From the NCBI RefSeq assembly GCF_017355875.1, contig NZ_JAFEWC010000001.1:2604001-2668000 (forward strand): a stretch of 64,000 nucleotides of DNA. The letters run 5' to 3'. Of this stretch, positions 53,452 to 62,676 are shown piece by piece. This DNA comes from Aridibaculum aurantiacum (GTDB lineage Bacteria; Bacteroidota; Bacteroidia; Chitinophagales; Chitinophagaceae). Within the stretch, counting starts at the first letter, position 1. Each line of letters starts with the position of its first letter. Position numbers and translations under genes: made by a program. The notes under the pieces were generated by a model. That model worked only from the letters and a program-made list of their open reading frames with translations. It did not search any database and was not told where the DNA came from.

Positions 53452-53949
53452 ATGAGAAAATTCTTATTAGTATCCTCTGTTCTTTTAGGTCTTTCTATTT
53501 CTTCTTCAGCACAAATTCAGGATGGCGTTGTAGACCAGAAACCTGCAAAAGTTGTTTTTGTAGAAGCTGGTGGTCCTGGGCTCCTTTCGATTAACTATGA
53601 CATGCGCCTTGGAAAGCGTAAAGATGGCTTTGGTGTACGGGCAGGTGTTGGCGGATGGTCACTGAAAGATTCAAGATTGCTTTTTGTTCCTATTGGTGCC
53701 AATTATATAACCAGTAAAAATCAACGTGATTATTTTGAAGCAGGCGCCGGCTATTCTATTGTAAGTAATAGCAGTGCACTGCCTGGTGAAACAGGACCAT
53801 TCAAAAGATCGTTTGGCTACCTGAATATTGGTTATAGAAAACAACCCTCCGACGGTGGATGGTTTTATAAAGCAGCTCTTGTCCCGGTTTTTGGTGATGG
53901 TTTCTTCTGGCCATATTGGGTTGGCGCAGGCCTGGGTTATACTTTCTAA
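53452..53949 (+). CDS. Exported protein, paralog A of a tandem pair
   Basis: A 165-residue protein with a signal peptide (MRKFLLVSSVLLGLSISSSAQ). The mature part has alternating Gly and aromatic/hydrophobic residues, as in small outer-membrane beta-barrels: KVVFVEAGGPGLLSINYDMR, GVRAGVGGW, FVPIGANYI, YFEAGAGYS, and ending WVGAGLGYTF with a terminal Phe. It is clearly paralogous to the next gene (54031-54516). The ATG at 53452 is preferred over a TTG two codons upstream. No catalytic motif is seen; an eight-stranded barrel in the outer membrane is the likely structure. Confidence 0.78.
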   Translation: MRKFLLVSSVLLGLSISSSAQIQDGVVDQKPAKVVFVEAGGPGLLSINYDMRLGKRKDGFGVRAGVGGWSLKDSRLLFVPIGANYITSKNQRDYFEAGAGYSIVSNSSALPGETGPFKRSFGYLNIGYRKQPSDGGWFYKAALVPVFGDGFFWPYWVGAGLGYTF

Positions 53950-54030
53950 TTGTCTTAATTTAAAGAACTAGTAAAAATATTTTTTAGTGCAGCGGATTTG
54001 TCCTTATCATTGTTTTACCAAAAACTCAAC

Positions 54031-54516
54031 ATGATGAAAAAAACAATCCTAACTGCATTTTTGCTAGCTACTATTATCACCGTACAAGCACAATCTCGTT
54101 CCGACGAAGGGTTTGCTCCTCCTGCCAAAGTTGTATTTGCTGAATTGGGTGGTCCTGGTATTGCTTCTATCAACTACGATATGCGCTTCAAAGGAGAAGG
54201 TGGTTTAGGTTTTAGAGCGGGCCTTGGTGGTTTCAATGTAGATGGCGGATCTTTAATCCTTGTACCGGTTGGTTTGAATTACATTGCCAGCAGGGATCAA
54301 CGCAACTATATTGAAATCGGAGGTGGTATCACTCCTGTAATTGCTAAATCAGAAGGTGATGATCCTTTGACTGCTACTTTCGGTCACCTGAACATTGGTT
54401 ATAGATTACAACCAGCTAATGGTGGTTTCTTCTTTAGAGCTGCTATCAACCCATTGATCGGTAGCGGGTTTTTCTGGCCTTTTTATGGTGGCGTTGGTTT
54501 CGGATATAAATTCTAA
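54031..54516 (+). CDS. Exported protein, paralog B of a tandem pair
   Basis: A 161-residue protein, started at the ATG at 54031 (or 54034). It has a signal peptide (ending TVQAQ) and the same body as the preceding gene: AKVVFAELGGPGIASINYDMR, FRAGLGGF, LVPVGLNYIASRDQRNYIE, FGHLNIGYR and a C-terminal GGVGFGYKF. The final Phe and Gly-rich strands fit an outer-membrane barrel. The pair probably arose by tandem duplication; each gene has its own leader and only this one is followed by a terminator. Confidence 0.78.
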   Translation: MMKKTILTAFLLATIITVQAQSRSDEGFAPPAKVVFAELGGPGIASINYDMRFKGEGGLGFRAGLGGFNVDGGSLILVPVGLNYIASRDQRNYIEIGGGITPVIAKSEGDDPLTATFGHLNIGYRLQPANGGFFFRAAINPLIGSGFFWPFYGGVGFGYKF

Positions 54517-54535
54517 AACTGGAAAAGTATTTATG

Positions 54536-54569
54536 AAAACGGCTGGTAAATTACCAGCCGTTTTTTATT
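54536..54569. terminator. Bidirectional terminator between paralog B and the AAA+ gene
   Basis: A stem of at least 12 bp (AAAACGGCTGGT / ACCAGCCGTTTT) with a 5-nt loop is followed by TTTTTT on the plus strand and begins almost at the stop of the convergent AAA+ ATPase gene. Confidence 0.88.
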
Positions 54570-56109
54570 ATCTGAAATCATCTTCATTTTCCTCTTCTTC
54601 AAAATCATGCGGATCAAAATTCATCATACTACCCATTAGGTCTTTGAACTCTATCCGTCCCTCTAGCATCTTTTTACTGATGAGTGAATAAGCTGCCAGT
54701 CCATGTAAAACAAATTCCATCAACAAGCCGGTCTGCATTTCGTTCAAATTTGGAAAATGCTTCTTTACAAAAGCATGCAAGCCATTCACCTGGTAAAGTG
54801 AAGCAAGTTTTGCTTCATCTTTTACGTCGAGCAGCAGATCAAGATGATTGCCGCTGTCAAACCATTTAATGATAGCCTTGTATGGGTTCTCTTCTTCGGC
54901 TTTGGTTTGCTGGCTCGCTTTGCCGGTTGCCCTCTTCTTTTTAGTAAGCTCGGGGTTAGGGAAATAATTTACAAACTGCGTCCTGATAGCTTTTTCTACC
55001 AGGTTTACCGCTACCTGGAAAGGACCTTCCTGTTCGCCTTCGTAAACCAGTTCAATCTTACCGGTAATAGCAGGTATGATACCCATCAGATCTGCCATCC
55101 AAACCTGAGTCTGCTTTTCGTTGTGAATGATTGCACGACGCTCAGCGGTGCTTACAACATTCTCAAAAGCTGCAATGGTAAGGCGGGCACTCACACCACT
55201 TTTCTTATCTACATATTCATTGGTGCGTGCTTCAAAAGCTACCTGTTCTATCAGTCGCTTTACGAGATCGCTCACCATCACCCTTTCCTTCTGTTCGTCA
55301 AGCACATTTGCTTCCTGCTCAGTGATGGCCAAACTTGTCTCTATAGTTTTTGGATAGTGTGTCAATATCTGGCTTTCGATCCTGTCTTTCAGCGGCGTTA
55401 CAATACTTCCGCGGTTGGTATAATCTTCTGGATTTGCAGTGAACACAAACAAAATGTCGAGAGGCATACGAAGCTTAAAGCCTCTTATCTGGATGTCTCC
55501 TTCCTGTAAAATATTGAACAGTGCCACCTGTATTCTTGCCTGCAAGTCAGGCAATTCGTTGATGACAAAAATGCCTCGATTGCTGCGCGGAATGATGCCG
55601 TAATGGATTACCTGCTCATCACCAAAGCTCAGCTTCAGGTTTGCTGCTTTTATAGGATCAATATCTCCAATAAGATCTGCCACGCTTACATCGGGTGTAG
55701 CCAATTTTTCGCCATAGCGTTCGCTTCTGTGCAGCCAGCGTATAGGTGTATCATCAGCATGTTGTGCTACCAAATCTTTGGCAAACCGGCTCATTGGGTT
55801 TAATGGATCGTCATTGATGTCGCTGCCTGCAATCACAGGTATGTATTCATCCAGCAGGTCTACCATTTGGCGGGCCATTCTTGTTTTTGCCTGTCCTCTT
55901 AATCCAAGAAAAAGGATATTGTGCCGGCTTAATAAGGCTCTTTCTGTATCGGGTATTACGGTTTCTTCGTAACCTAAAATCCCGTGGAATGTTTCTTCTT
56001 TGGCTTGTATTTTCTTTACCAGGTTGTTCCTGATCTCTTCTTTTATGCTCCTGCTTTTATAGCCACTTTCTCTTAACTCTCCCAATGTTTTTATAGCATG
56101 AATGTCCAT
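54568..56109 (-). CDS. AAA+ ATPase (MoxR/magnesium-chelatase-I-like), Walker B Asn variant
   Basis: A 513-residue AAA+ ATPase started at the ATG at 56109 (MDIHAIKTLGELRESGYKS). Walker A is GLRGQAKTRMARQ (69-81). Walker B is GIFVINELPDL (179-189), where Asn184 replaces the usual Asp while Glu185 is kept. A sensor-1 like LFVFTANPED is present and RIQVALFNILQEGD is conserved. The C-terminal 120 residues look helical and are highly acidic at the end. The layout matches the magnesium-chelatase-subunit-I-like ATPases of Bacteroidota. It sits 79 bp downstream of the VWA gene on the same strand; such ATPase-VWA pairs often remodel or insert metal cofactors into a target, which is not identified here. 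Confidence 0.85.
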   Translation of the reverse strand: MDIHAIKTLGELRESGYKSRSIKEEIRNNLVKKIQAKEETFHGILGYEETVIPDTERALLSRHNILFLGLRGQAKTRMARQMVDLLDEYIPVIAGSDINDDPLNPMSRFAKDLVAQHADDTPIRWLHRSERYGEKLATPDVSVADLIGDIDPIKAANLKLSFGDEQVIHYGIIPRSNRGIFVINELPDLQARIQVALFNILQEGDIQIRGFKLRMPLDILFVFTANPEDYTNRGSIVTPLKDRIESQILTHYPKTIETSLAITEQEANVLDEQKERVMVSDLVKRLIEQVAFEARTNEYVDKKSGVSARLTIAAFENVVSTAERRAIIHNEKQTQVWMADLMGIIPAITGKIELVYEGEQEGPFQVAVNLVEKAIRTQFVNYFPNPELTKKKRATGKASQQTKAEEENPYKAIIKWFDSGNHLDLLLDVKDEAKLASLYQVNGLHAFVKKHFPNLNEMQTGLLMEFVLHGLAAYSLISKKMLEGRIEFKDLMGSMMNFDPHDFEEEENEDDFR

Positions 56110-56188
56110 GTGTATTATCTGGTGTGTTTGTGTTTTTTCTAAAAATGATGAGGAGTATGCTTCTTCAGTTCTAACAAGCAGTTGCTCA

Positions 56189-57286
56189 TTAAAAGACTGT
56201 TTTACGCTTGCCGCTTTCAAAATCTTTAAAAATGAAAGCGCCCAACTTATCCAGTGATGCAAAGAATGCTTTGCCTTGGTTCATCTCGGTAAACTCCTGT
56301 ACGAATCGCTGCAGGTAAGGATCGCTTGCTATCATGAAAGTTGTAATGGGGATCTTCAGCTTTTTGCACTGAGCAGCCAGGTTGATGCAACGATTTACCA
56401 CTTTCCTGTCAAGGCCAAAGCTGTTTTTGTAATAGCGTTTCCCAATTTTCAAACAAGTAGGCTTACCATCTGTGATCATGAAAATCTGCTTGTTCTGGTT
56501 CTTTCTTCTGCGTAATATATCCATTGCAAGTTCTAATCCTGCTACAGTATTAGTGTGGTATGGACCTACCTGCAGGTAAGGAAGATCTTTAATCTCTATC
56601 GGCCAGGCATCGTTACCAAAAACCACTATATCCAGCGTGTCTTTTGGATATTTGGTGGTGATCAATTCACTCAGCGCCATCGCTACTTTTTTGGCCGGAG
56701 TTATCCTGTCCTCGCCGTATAAGATCATGCTATGGCTAATGTCTATCATCAACACGGTAGAAGTCTGCGATTTATAATCAGTCTCCCGTATCAACAGGTC
56801 ATCTTCCTGCATCCGGAAACTATCGATCCCATGGTTAATCTGGGCATTGCGGATGCTCTCGGTAAAATCGATCTGCTCCATCATGTCACCAAAAATAAAA
56901 GGCCTGGTCTCAGCGTTTAGCTCATCGCCTTGCCCCGGCTTGAAGGTGTTGTGATTGCCTTGCTTTGTTTTCTTCAGCTTCCCAAAGATCTCTTCCAAGG
57001 AACTTTTCCTGATGCCTTGTTCGGTCTTGCCTGTGATCTTTATGCTGCCGTTCACAGGATTTTCGTCTATATATCCCTTCTCCTTTAGTTCATCAATAAA
57101 ATCACCCATTCCGTATTCATCATTTGTCAGGCCATATTGCCTGTCAAGTTGGTTCATCCAATCCATGGCTTCGCTAAAGTCACCATTGGTATACGTGAGC
57201 AATTGAAGAAACAGGTTGAGTAACTGTTGGAACTTATCCTGCGAACCTTCGTTGGGGTCAAAATTGGTAAAACGTAATCCTAACAT
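56189..57286 (-). CDS. VWA domain protein, partner of the AAA+ ATPase
   Basis: A 365-residue protein started at the ATG at 57286 (MLGLRFTNFDPNEGSQ). A helical N-terminal region (about 10-160) precedes a von Willebrand A domain (about 165-365). The MIDAS metal site is DISHSM (Asp182, Ser184, Ser186), followed by TPAKKVAMALSELI and later FMITDGKPTC. This matches the VWA half of MoxR-type ATPase pairs. It is upstream of the AAA+ gene on the same strand and should be co-transcribed. Confidence 0.88.
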   Translation of the reverse strand: MLGLRFTNFDPNEGSQDKFQQLLNLFLQLLTYTNGDFSEAMDWMNQLDRQYGLTNDEYGMGDFIDELKEKGYIDENPVNGSIKITGKTEQGIRKSSLEEIFGKLKKTKQGNHNTFKPGQGDELNAETRPFIFGDMMEQIDFTESIRNAQINHGIDSFRMQEDDLLIRETDYKSQTSTVLMIDISHSMILYGEDRITPAKKVAMALSELITTKYPKDTLDIVVFGNDAWPIEIKDLPYLQVGPYHTNTVAGLELAMDILRRRKNQNKQIFMITDGKPTCLKIGKRYYKNSFGLDRKVVNRCINLAAQCKKLKIPITTFMIASDPYLQRFVQEFTEMNQGKAFFASLDKLGAFIFKDFESGKRKTVF

Positions 57287-57377
57287 ACAATTGAATTGCG
57301 CGAAAAGACGCGAGATTATTGTTACAACATTTAAGCCACTGACAATGTTTAATAGCAAAGCCAGGGTTAATATTCTT

Positions 57378-59240
57378 TTACCGCTTTATAGTACCACCCA
57401 CTTCTACCACCGACGAACCGAAAATGGTAATGGCCGATTTTATGAAATCAGTTTCTTCAGCTTCGTAAATATTATCTACGTACCGCTGCGGGTTGCGATC
57501 AATATAAGGAAACCATGTACTATGAATTTGTATCATGATGCGGTGGCCTTTCTTAAAGGTGTGCAATACATCCTGCAATGGCACATTAACATTGGCAACA
57601 TGACCCGGAATGAACGGCTCAGGTTTTTCAAATGAATTGCGATAGCGACCACGAAAAACTTCACCCCGAACCAGTTGCTGGTAACCACCCATGGTTACGT
57701 TCTTTGGGTTGTGTGCATATTCAGGATGATGTTGCGGGTAAACATCTACCAGCTTTACTACAAAATCTGCATCCGTACCTGTCATGGTCACTTTTAGCTT
57801 TGCCAATATTTCACCTGCAATGGTTACATCCTCTTTTAATGTATCTGTTTCAAAAGTCAATACATCTGTTCTGCGGCTTGCATGACGCTGGTCGTCGCTC
57901 ATGTAGCGGCGTGGCGTAAATGTCAATCCTTCTGTTTCGGATGTGTAAGGAACAGGCTTGGCTGGATCACTTACATATGAAAAAGTAGCACTATCATCCA
58001 CAGGTTGGTTGATGGACAATTTTCCTTTTGCTCCAAAATACAGGCGCATCGGTGGATTAGCTTTTGGCGGCCATACATCAAACTTTTGCCATTGTTTAGA
58101 TCCCGTATTAAACAAATATGCTTCAGGTAAATTATCTGCACCCTCTCCTTTCAGATGATGTACAAAGAATGGCAACTCTATCTCTCGCTGGTAAAAGCTG
58201 GAAATACTATCGCCAAAAAAGATGTGGTTATGGGTGGCTTTGGCAGTTTCGCGTCCCCAATCACCATGTGCCCATGGCCCCATCACCAGTGTATTTTTGG
58301 CTGCAGGCGATGTTCGTTCAATGGTTTTATATATCTGCAACGGGCCGTATAGGTCTTCAGCATCAAACCATCCTCCTACCGTCATCACAGCTGGTTTTAT
58401 ATTTTGCAAATGAGGAAGCAGGTTGCGCTTTTGCCAGAAAGCATCATAATCAGGATGCTTAATGATCTCGTTCCAGAAAAAATTATCATGATGAAACTGC
58501 TTCGTGATATTACTCAAAGGCCCTAACCGCAGGTAATAGTCATATGCATCTTTTACAGGCGTAGCGTACATCCGTCGCTGCTTATCGCCATACCAAACCG
58601 ATCTTTTAAGTGTATCTTTTTGATAACCAAAAACAGGATATGCCGGAGTATAACCAAGTATATGAGCGCCATTATGCTTGAAGTCGTCGAAGAAAAAATC
58701 GGCTATTGGTGCTTGTGGCGAAGCTGCTTTCAGTGCAGGGTGCGCATCAGGTAAAGCTGCTGCGGCATAAAAACCCGGATATGAAATACCATAGATACCT
58801 ACTCTTCCATTGTTGCTTTTCAGGTTTTTCAGCATCCATTCTATGGTATCGTAAGTATCTGAGCTTTCATCTATATCTTTTTTATTCTTTGGATTATTAC
58901 CAGCAATGTTTGGTGTCATAGTAGTGAACCTGCCCTGGCTCATATACCTGCCGCGCACATCCTGCACAGCGAAGATGAACCCGTGCTGTACCATGTACCG
59001 CCTGGTGATATTGAAATTTCCCGCATTACTGGCATTGTACGGCGTACGATTTAAGATGATCGGGTACTTCTTTGTTTCATCTTTTGGCACGTAAACAATA
59101 GTGAATAACCGCACTCCATCACGCATGGGAATATTGTATTCAAACTTGTTGTAGTGGGTGCTCATGTAGATCGAATCTTCTTTCTGAGCAAACACCACTG
59201 CATGTATAAGTGTAAAAAGTAAAATGATTGCTAGGCGCAT
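57378..59240 (-). CDS. Secreted CocE/NonD family hydrolase (S15-like serine hydrolase)
   Basis: A 620-residue exported hydrolase started at the ATG at 59240. The signal peptide is residues 1-19 (HAVVFAQ). The alpha/beta hydrolase domain has GVRLFTIVYVP, VQDVRGRYMSQG, the nucleophile GIYGISYPG (Ser153) and, near 320, MGPWAHGDWG with the likely His. The C-terminal jelly-roll (about 400-620) is typical of X-Pro dipeptidyl peptidase and glutaryl-7-ACA acylase relatives. It may cleave an ester or amide of a peptide or small molecule. It is alone on its strand, next to the convergent tail of DUF2723. Confidence 0.88.
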   Translation of the reverse strand: MRLAIILLFTLIHAVVFAQKEDSIYMSTHYNKFEYNIPMRDGVRLFTIVYVPKDETKKYPIILNRTPYNASNAGNFNITRRYMVQHGFIFAVQDVRGRYMSQGRFTTMTPNIAGNNPKNKKDIDESSDTYDTIEWMLKNLKSNNGRVGIYGISYPGFYAAAALPDAHPALKAASPQAPIADFFFDDFKHNGAHILGYTPAYPVFGYQKDTLKRSVWYGDKQRRMYATPVKDAYDYYLRLGPLSNITKQFHHDNFFWNEIIKHPDYDAFWQKRNLLPHLQNIKPAVMTVGGWFDAEDLYGPLQIYKTIERTSPAAKNTLVMGPWAHGDWGRETAKATHNHIFFGDSISSFYQREIELPFFVHHLKGEGADNLPEAYLFNTGSKQWQKFDVWPPKANPPMRLYFGAKGKLSINQPVDDSATFSYVSDPAKPVPYTSETEGLTFTPRRYMSDDQRHASRRTDVLTFETDTLKEDVTIAGEILAKLKVTMTGTDADFVVKLVDVYPQHHPEYAHNPKNVTMGGYQQLVRGEVFRGRYRNSFEKPEPFIPGHVANVNVPLQDVLHTFKKGHRIMIQIHSTWFPYIDRNPQRYVDNIYEAEETDFIKSAITIFGSSVVEVGGTIKR

Positions 59241-59300
59241 ATCCTGGTTGTGTTTTAGATGCATGAAAATACCAATTATAAAGACGAAGAACTATAAAAA

Positions 59301-59327
59301 CAAAGGCTACCATTAAGGCAGCCTTTG
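59301..59327 (-). terminator. Rho-independent terminator after the DUF2723 gene
   Basis: Stem CAAAGGCT / AGCCTTTG extends by CC/GG past a mismatch around an ATTAA loop. On the minus strand it is followed by TTTTTATAG. Confidence 0.8.
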
Positions 59328-59349
59328 CTTATATGAATATTAGTTTGAA

Positions 59350-62300
59350 TTACCTGTTGGTATCCGGTAAAGGTTGTGCACCGCCCGGCGTAACTACATT
59401 ATTGCCACCTTCAGGAGTAGCAGCTCCTTTAGCACCAAATATTTGCTCAAGACGATCAAGTGCCTGTAGATAATCTTCAGTTGTTTTTCTATCATAAGCC
59501 ATCCACTCAGCCTTTGATTCACTAAGTGAATTATAGAATTTCATTTGTTGCTGAAGATCGGTACGAACACCTTTCAGCACTTTAGCAGCAAGGTCTGTTG
59601 CACCAGCACGGTAGCAGGCTTCCAGGTACATAATGCTATTCCTGTTGTGCAGGTTTCCACGGCTAATGTGGCCATAAGGGAAATTACTTTCAAGGAACAT
59701 CTTATCACCTTTTTGCAAAATGGTACGCGCCTCTTCATTTCGGCCTTTAGATACCAGGTCAAGTGCCAGTTCAGCATAAGCAGAACGGATTGTATTCAGG
59801 TGGCGGCGGTTCTCTTCATCAAAATAAACATTTGGTTTATCTGCATTTCCAGAAGAGAACTTGTTCATCAGTTTGTCAAGCATCCATTCTGTATTTACCT
59901 GCTGACCCTGTACCGGAACAAGCCTGTAGGTCAAACCATCTTTACGCAGGTATTGTCCAAAGCCAAGCTCATCAAATGGTGCTGTAAAATAGATAGGGCG
60001 TTGCCACCTGTTTGCAGCTATTACATTCAGTACAGCCAGGTCATTCTTCATCAACAGGTCCTTTGGAATATCGAAACGAACTTCGTCCACTACATTATCT
60101 GTAAGAGTAACTGTTCCGTTTTGGCGAACCAGGTTTGCGTCTACATCTACTGATACTTTCTTCACAGGGAAAGTATTGATCATTTCATTGCCACCGGTTG
60201 CCAGCATTTTACCTGGATCTTCGCTGCCAACAAAATTCTTCATCATGTCGTACAGGTCGAAGTATTGATTAGGTGAAACGCCCGGTACAGGACGATACCT
60301 GATATAGTCGCGTTTGCGTCCTTGTATTTGTTCTTTACTCCAAATAACATCTATAGGATTGCTCTGGTTGATCTTGTAACGCATCTGGTTAATGTACCAA
60401 TCAATACCTAACAGGCTATAGTTGATAACACGGATATCAGGACGTATACCTTCTACCTCTTGCGCATACCACAGCGGGTAAGTATCGTTATCGCCAAATG
60501 TGAAGAGAATAGCATTAGGAGCACAGCTTTCAAGGTAATTACGAGCAAGATCTCTAGCCAGTACTTTACGGCTACGATCATGGTCATCCCACTCTTGTGC
60601 TGCCATTAGTACAGGAACTGCCAGAAGACATAAAGCGGTAGCCAGATTGGTTGCCACTCCCCTGCTTACAGCTTTGCTTAACCATTCTCTTACCTGTAAT
60701 ACGCCTAAACCAATCCAAATAGCAAATGCATAGAAGGAACCAACATATGCATAATCACGTTCCCTTGGCTGGTTACCCGCCTGGTTCAGGTAAAGCACAA
60801 TGGCTATACCAGTAAAGAAGAACATCAGGAAAACTATGAAGGAATCTTTACTATGAGCTTTTGAATGATAAATGATACCAATAACTCCAAGGATAAAAGG
60901 AAGCAGGAACAGCTTGTTGTTAGCTTTGTTGTTCTTGCCACTATCCGGCATCAGGTCCTGGTCGCCATACATGGCGTTGTCTATAAATGGAATACCTGTT
61001 ATCCAGTTACCATCGCGGATGTTACCGGTAAATACGCCCTGTACATCGTTTTGCCTACCAGAGAAGTTCCACATAAAGTAGCGGAAATACATCCAGTACA
61101 TCTGGTAGCCCATGAAGAACTTGATGTTATCGCCAAAGTTTGGATCTCTTTCATAAGTGCCGTCTTGCATTTTACCAATGCCTAAATAAGATGCATAATA
61201 ATCAGCATGACCCTGGTCGTTGCTGCCATCCCATACACGAGGGAAAAGCATCATCTTATCCTGCTCATAAACATATTTACCTTCTTTACCATTTTCCACA
61301 TAACGACCATCAGCCTTGATCCATTTTGTACCTGTCTCTTTGTAATCTATCGGTTGTGCAGTAAACTTCTGACCGTACAGCAGTGGGAAATCACCATATT
61401 GCTCACGGCCTAAGTACCCCACCAAACTCATTGGATTATCTACATTATACATATCCACCGCAGGGTCTGCATTACTACGTATCATAGTAGTGATGTATGT
61501 GCTATAACCGATAAGTATAAATGTGATACACCACATACCAAGGCGCAGGAAACTGTAGTTGTTTTGCTTTGCATAACGAAGCGCCCACCAGATTGCAGCT
61601 GCTACCAACAAGAAGAAAACGATAAACCCGCTGAAGAAAGGAAGGCCAAAGCTGTTTACAAACAACCTGTCGAACCAACCTGCAGTATTGATTGAATATT
61701 GAATAACTACTTTTTGTGCAACACCAGTGATGATACAACCAATCACAAAAGCCCAGAAAGTACCCATTGGGGTTGATTTGTAACGCTTGTAATAGTATAC
61801 CATAACAATAGCCGGTATGGTAAGCAAGTTTAGTAAGTGCACGCCTATTGAAAGGCCCATCATGAAGAAGATGAATACGATCCAACGGTCGGGATTGATA
61901 CCGGTTTGCTCTACATGGTCTACTGCGTGTTCCCACTTAAGGATAGCCCAGAAAACGATAGCAGTGAAAAAAGATGAAAGTGCATAAACCTCACCTTCCA
62001 CAGCAGAGTACCAGAATGAATCAGAGAAGGTGTATGCTAAAGCACCCACAGCACCAGCACCCATGATTGCAGCCAACTGGTTTCCTGTTAATGCCTCACC
62101 GGCTTTTTGAACAACCTTACGTGCAAAGTGTGTTATCGTCCAAAACAGGAATAGAATGGTAAAGCCACTGGCAAGGGCACTCATTATATTCACTGCCTTA
62201 GCAGCAGTCATCGGGTTATCACCAAAAAGTATAATAAAGAAACGACCTATTAATACAAACAAAGGAGCTCCTGGCGGGTGAGGTATCTGCAGCTTGTAAC

Positions 62301-62424
62301 AGCTACTGATAAATTCACCGGTGTCCCATAAGCTAGAGGTCTTTTCGGTAGTGAGAATATAGGTGGCCGAAGCAATGATACAAACAACCCATCCAACAAT
62401 GTTGTTGATCCTGTTGAAATTCAT
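59350..62424 (-). CDS. DUF2723 large membrane protein (putative GT-C family)
   Basis: A 1024-residue membrane protein. About 12-13 transmembrane helices lie in the first 600 residues, with SSLWDTGEFISSCYKLQIPHPPGAP in the first large loop (about 31-55, Asp34, Glu37) resembling the catalytic loop of GT-C glycosyltransferases. The large C-terminal region (about 600-1024) includes LFTFGDNDTYPLWYAQEVE and repeat-like helices at the end, and finishes with a Pro/Gly/Asn-rich tail. DUF2723 proteins are common in Bacteroidota; their sugar substrate is not established. It stands alone with its own terminator. Confidence 0.85.
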   Translation of the reverse strand: MNFNRINNIVGWVVCIIASATYILTTEKTSSLWDTGEFISSCYKLQIPHPPGAPLFVLIGRFFIILFGDNPMTAAKAVNIMSALASGFTILFLFWTITHFARKVVQKAGEALTGNQLAAIMGAGAVGALAYTFSDSFWYSAVEGEVYALSSFFTAIVFWAILKWEHAVDHVEQTGINPDRWIVFIFFMMGLSIGVHLLNLLTIPAIVMVYYYKRYKSTPMGTFWAFVIGCIITGVAQKVVIQYSINTAGWFDRLFVNSFGLPFFSGFIVFFLLVAAAIWWALRYAKQNNYSFLRLGMWCITFILIGYSTYITTMIRSNADPAVDMYNVDNPMSLVGYLGREQYGDFPLLYGQKFTAQPIDYKETGTKWIKADGRYVENGKEGKYVYEQDKMMLFPRVWDGSNDQGHADYYASYLGIGKMQDGTYERDPNFGDNIKFFMGYQMYWMYFRYFMWNFSGRQNDVQGVFTGNIRDGNWITGIPFIDNAMYGDQDLMPDSGKNNKANNKLFLLPFILGVIGIIYHSKAHSKDSFIVFLMFFFTGIAIVLYLNQAGNQPRERDYAYVGSFYAFAIWIGLGVLQVREWLSKAVSRGVATNLATALCLLAVPVLMAAQEWDDHDRSRKVLARDLARNYLESCAPNAILFTFGDNDTYPLWYAQEVEGIRPDIRVINYSLLGIDWYINQMRYKINQSNPIDVIWSKEQIQGRKRDYIRYRPVPGVSPNQYFDLYDMMKNFVGSEDPGKMLATGGNEMINTFPVKKVSVDVDANLVRQNGTVTLTDNVVDEVRFDIPKDLLMKNDLAVLNVIAANRWQRPIYFTAPFDELGFGQYLRKDGLTYRLVPVQGQQVNTEWMLDKLMNKFSSGNADKPNVYFDEENRRHLNTIRSAYAELALDLVSKGRNEEARTILQKGDKMFLESNFPYGHISRGNLHNRNSIMYLEACYRAGATDLAAKVLKGVRTDLQQQMKFYNSLSESKAEWMAYDRKTTEDYLQALDRLEQIFGAKGAATPEGGNNVVTPGGAQPLPDTNR

Positions 62425-62612
62425 CTGGTATTTATTTTTGGTTTTGTGGTCAAGGATTTACTCCTCACCAGGGTATCCATTTTAAAGAGGGGCAAACCTA
62501 CCTTAAAAAAAGGAAAATTTGAAATTGAGAAAATACGCCTGTTGTAAGAAATGACATATATAAAAAAAGCATAAGAAAGAGCAGGCTGATCCGTAGGTGA
62601 AGGATGTAAAAT

Positions 62613-62643
62613 AAATATCCCCTCCGGCGTGGAGGGGATATTT
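62613..62643 (-). terminator. Rho-independent terminator of the second T9SS cargo gene
   Basis: A 13-bp perfect stem AAATATCCCCTCC / GGAGGGGATATTT has a GGCGT loop. On the minus strand it is followed by ATTTTACA and lies 33 bp past the stop. Confidence 0.85.
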
Positions 62644-62676
62644 CAAAATATTCATGCTCAAAAAGAGAATATGTAA

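Noticed and set aside
54844-55509. 221-codon antisense frame over the AAA+ ATPase gene
   Set aside because: Fully contained in the ATPase gene on the other strand; no motif or leader.
56110-56262. N-terminal extension of the AAA+ ATPase by 51 residues
   Set aside because: The extension would overlap the VWA gene by 74 bp and its sequence is unlike AAA+ N-termini; the ATG at 56109 fits the family start.
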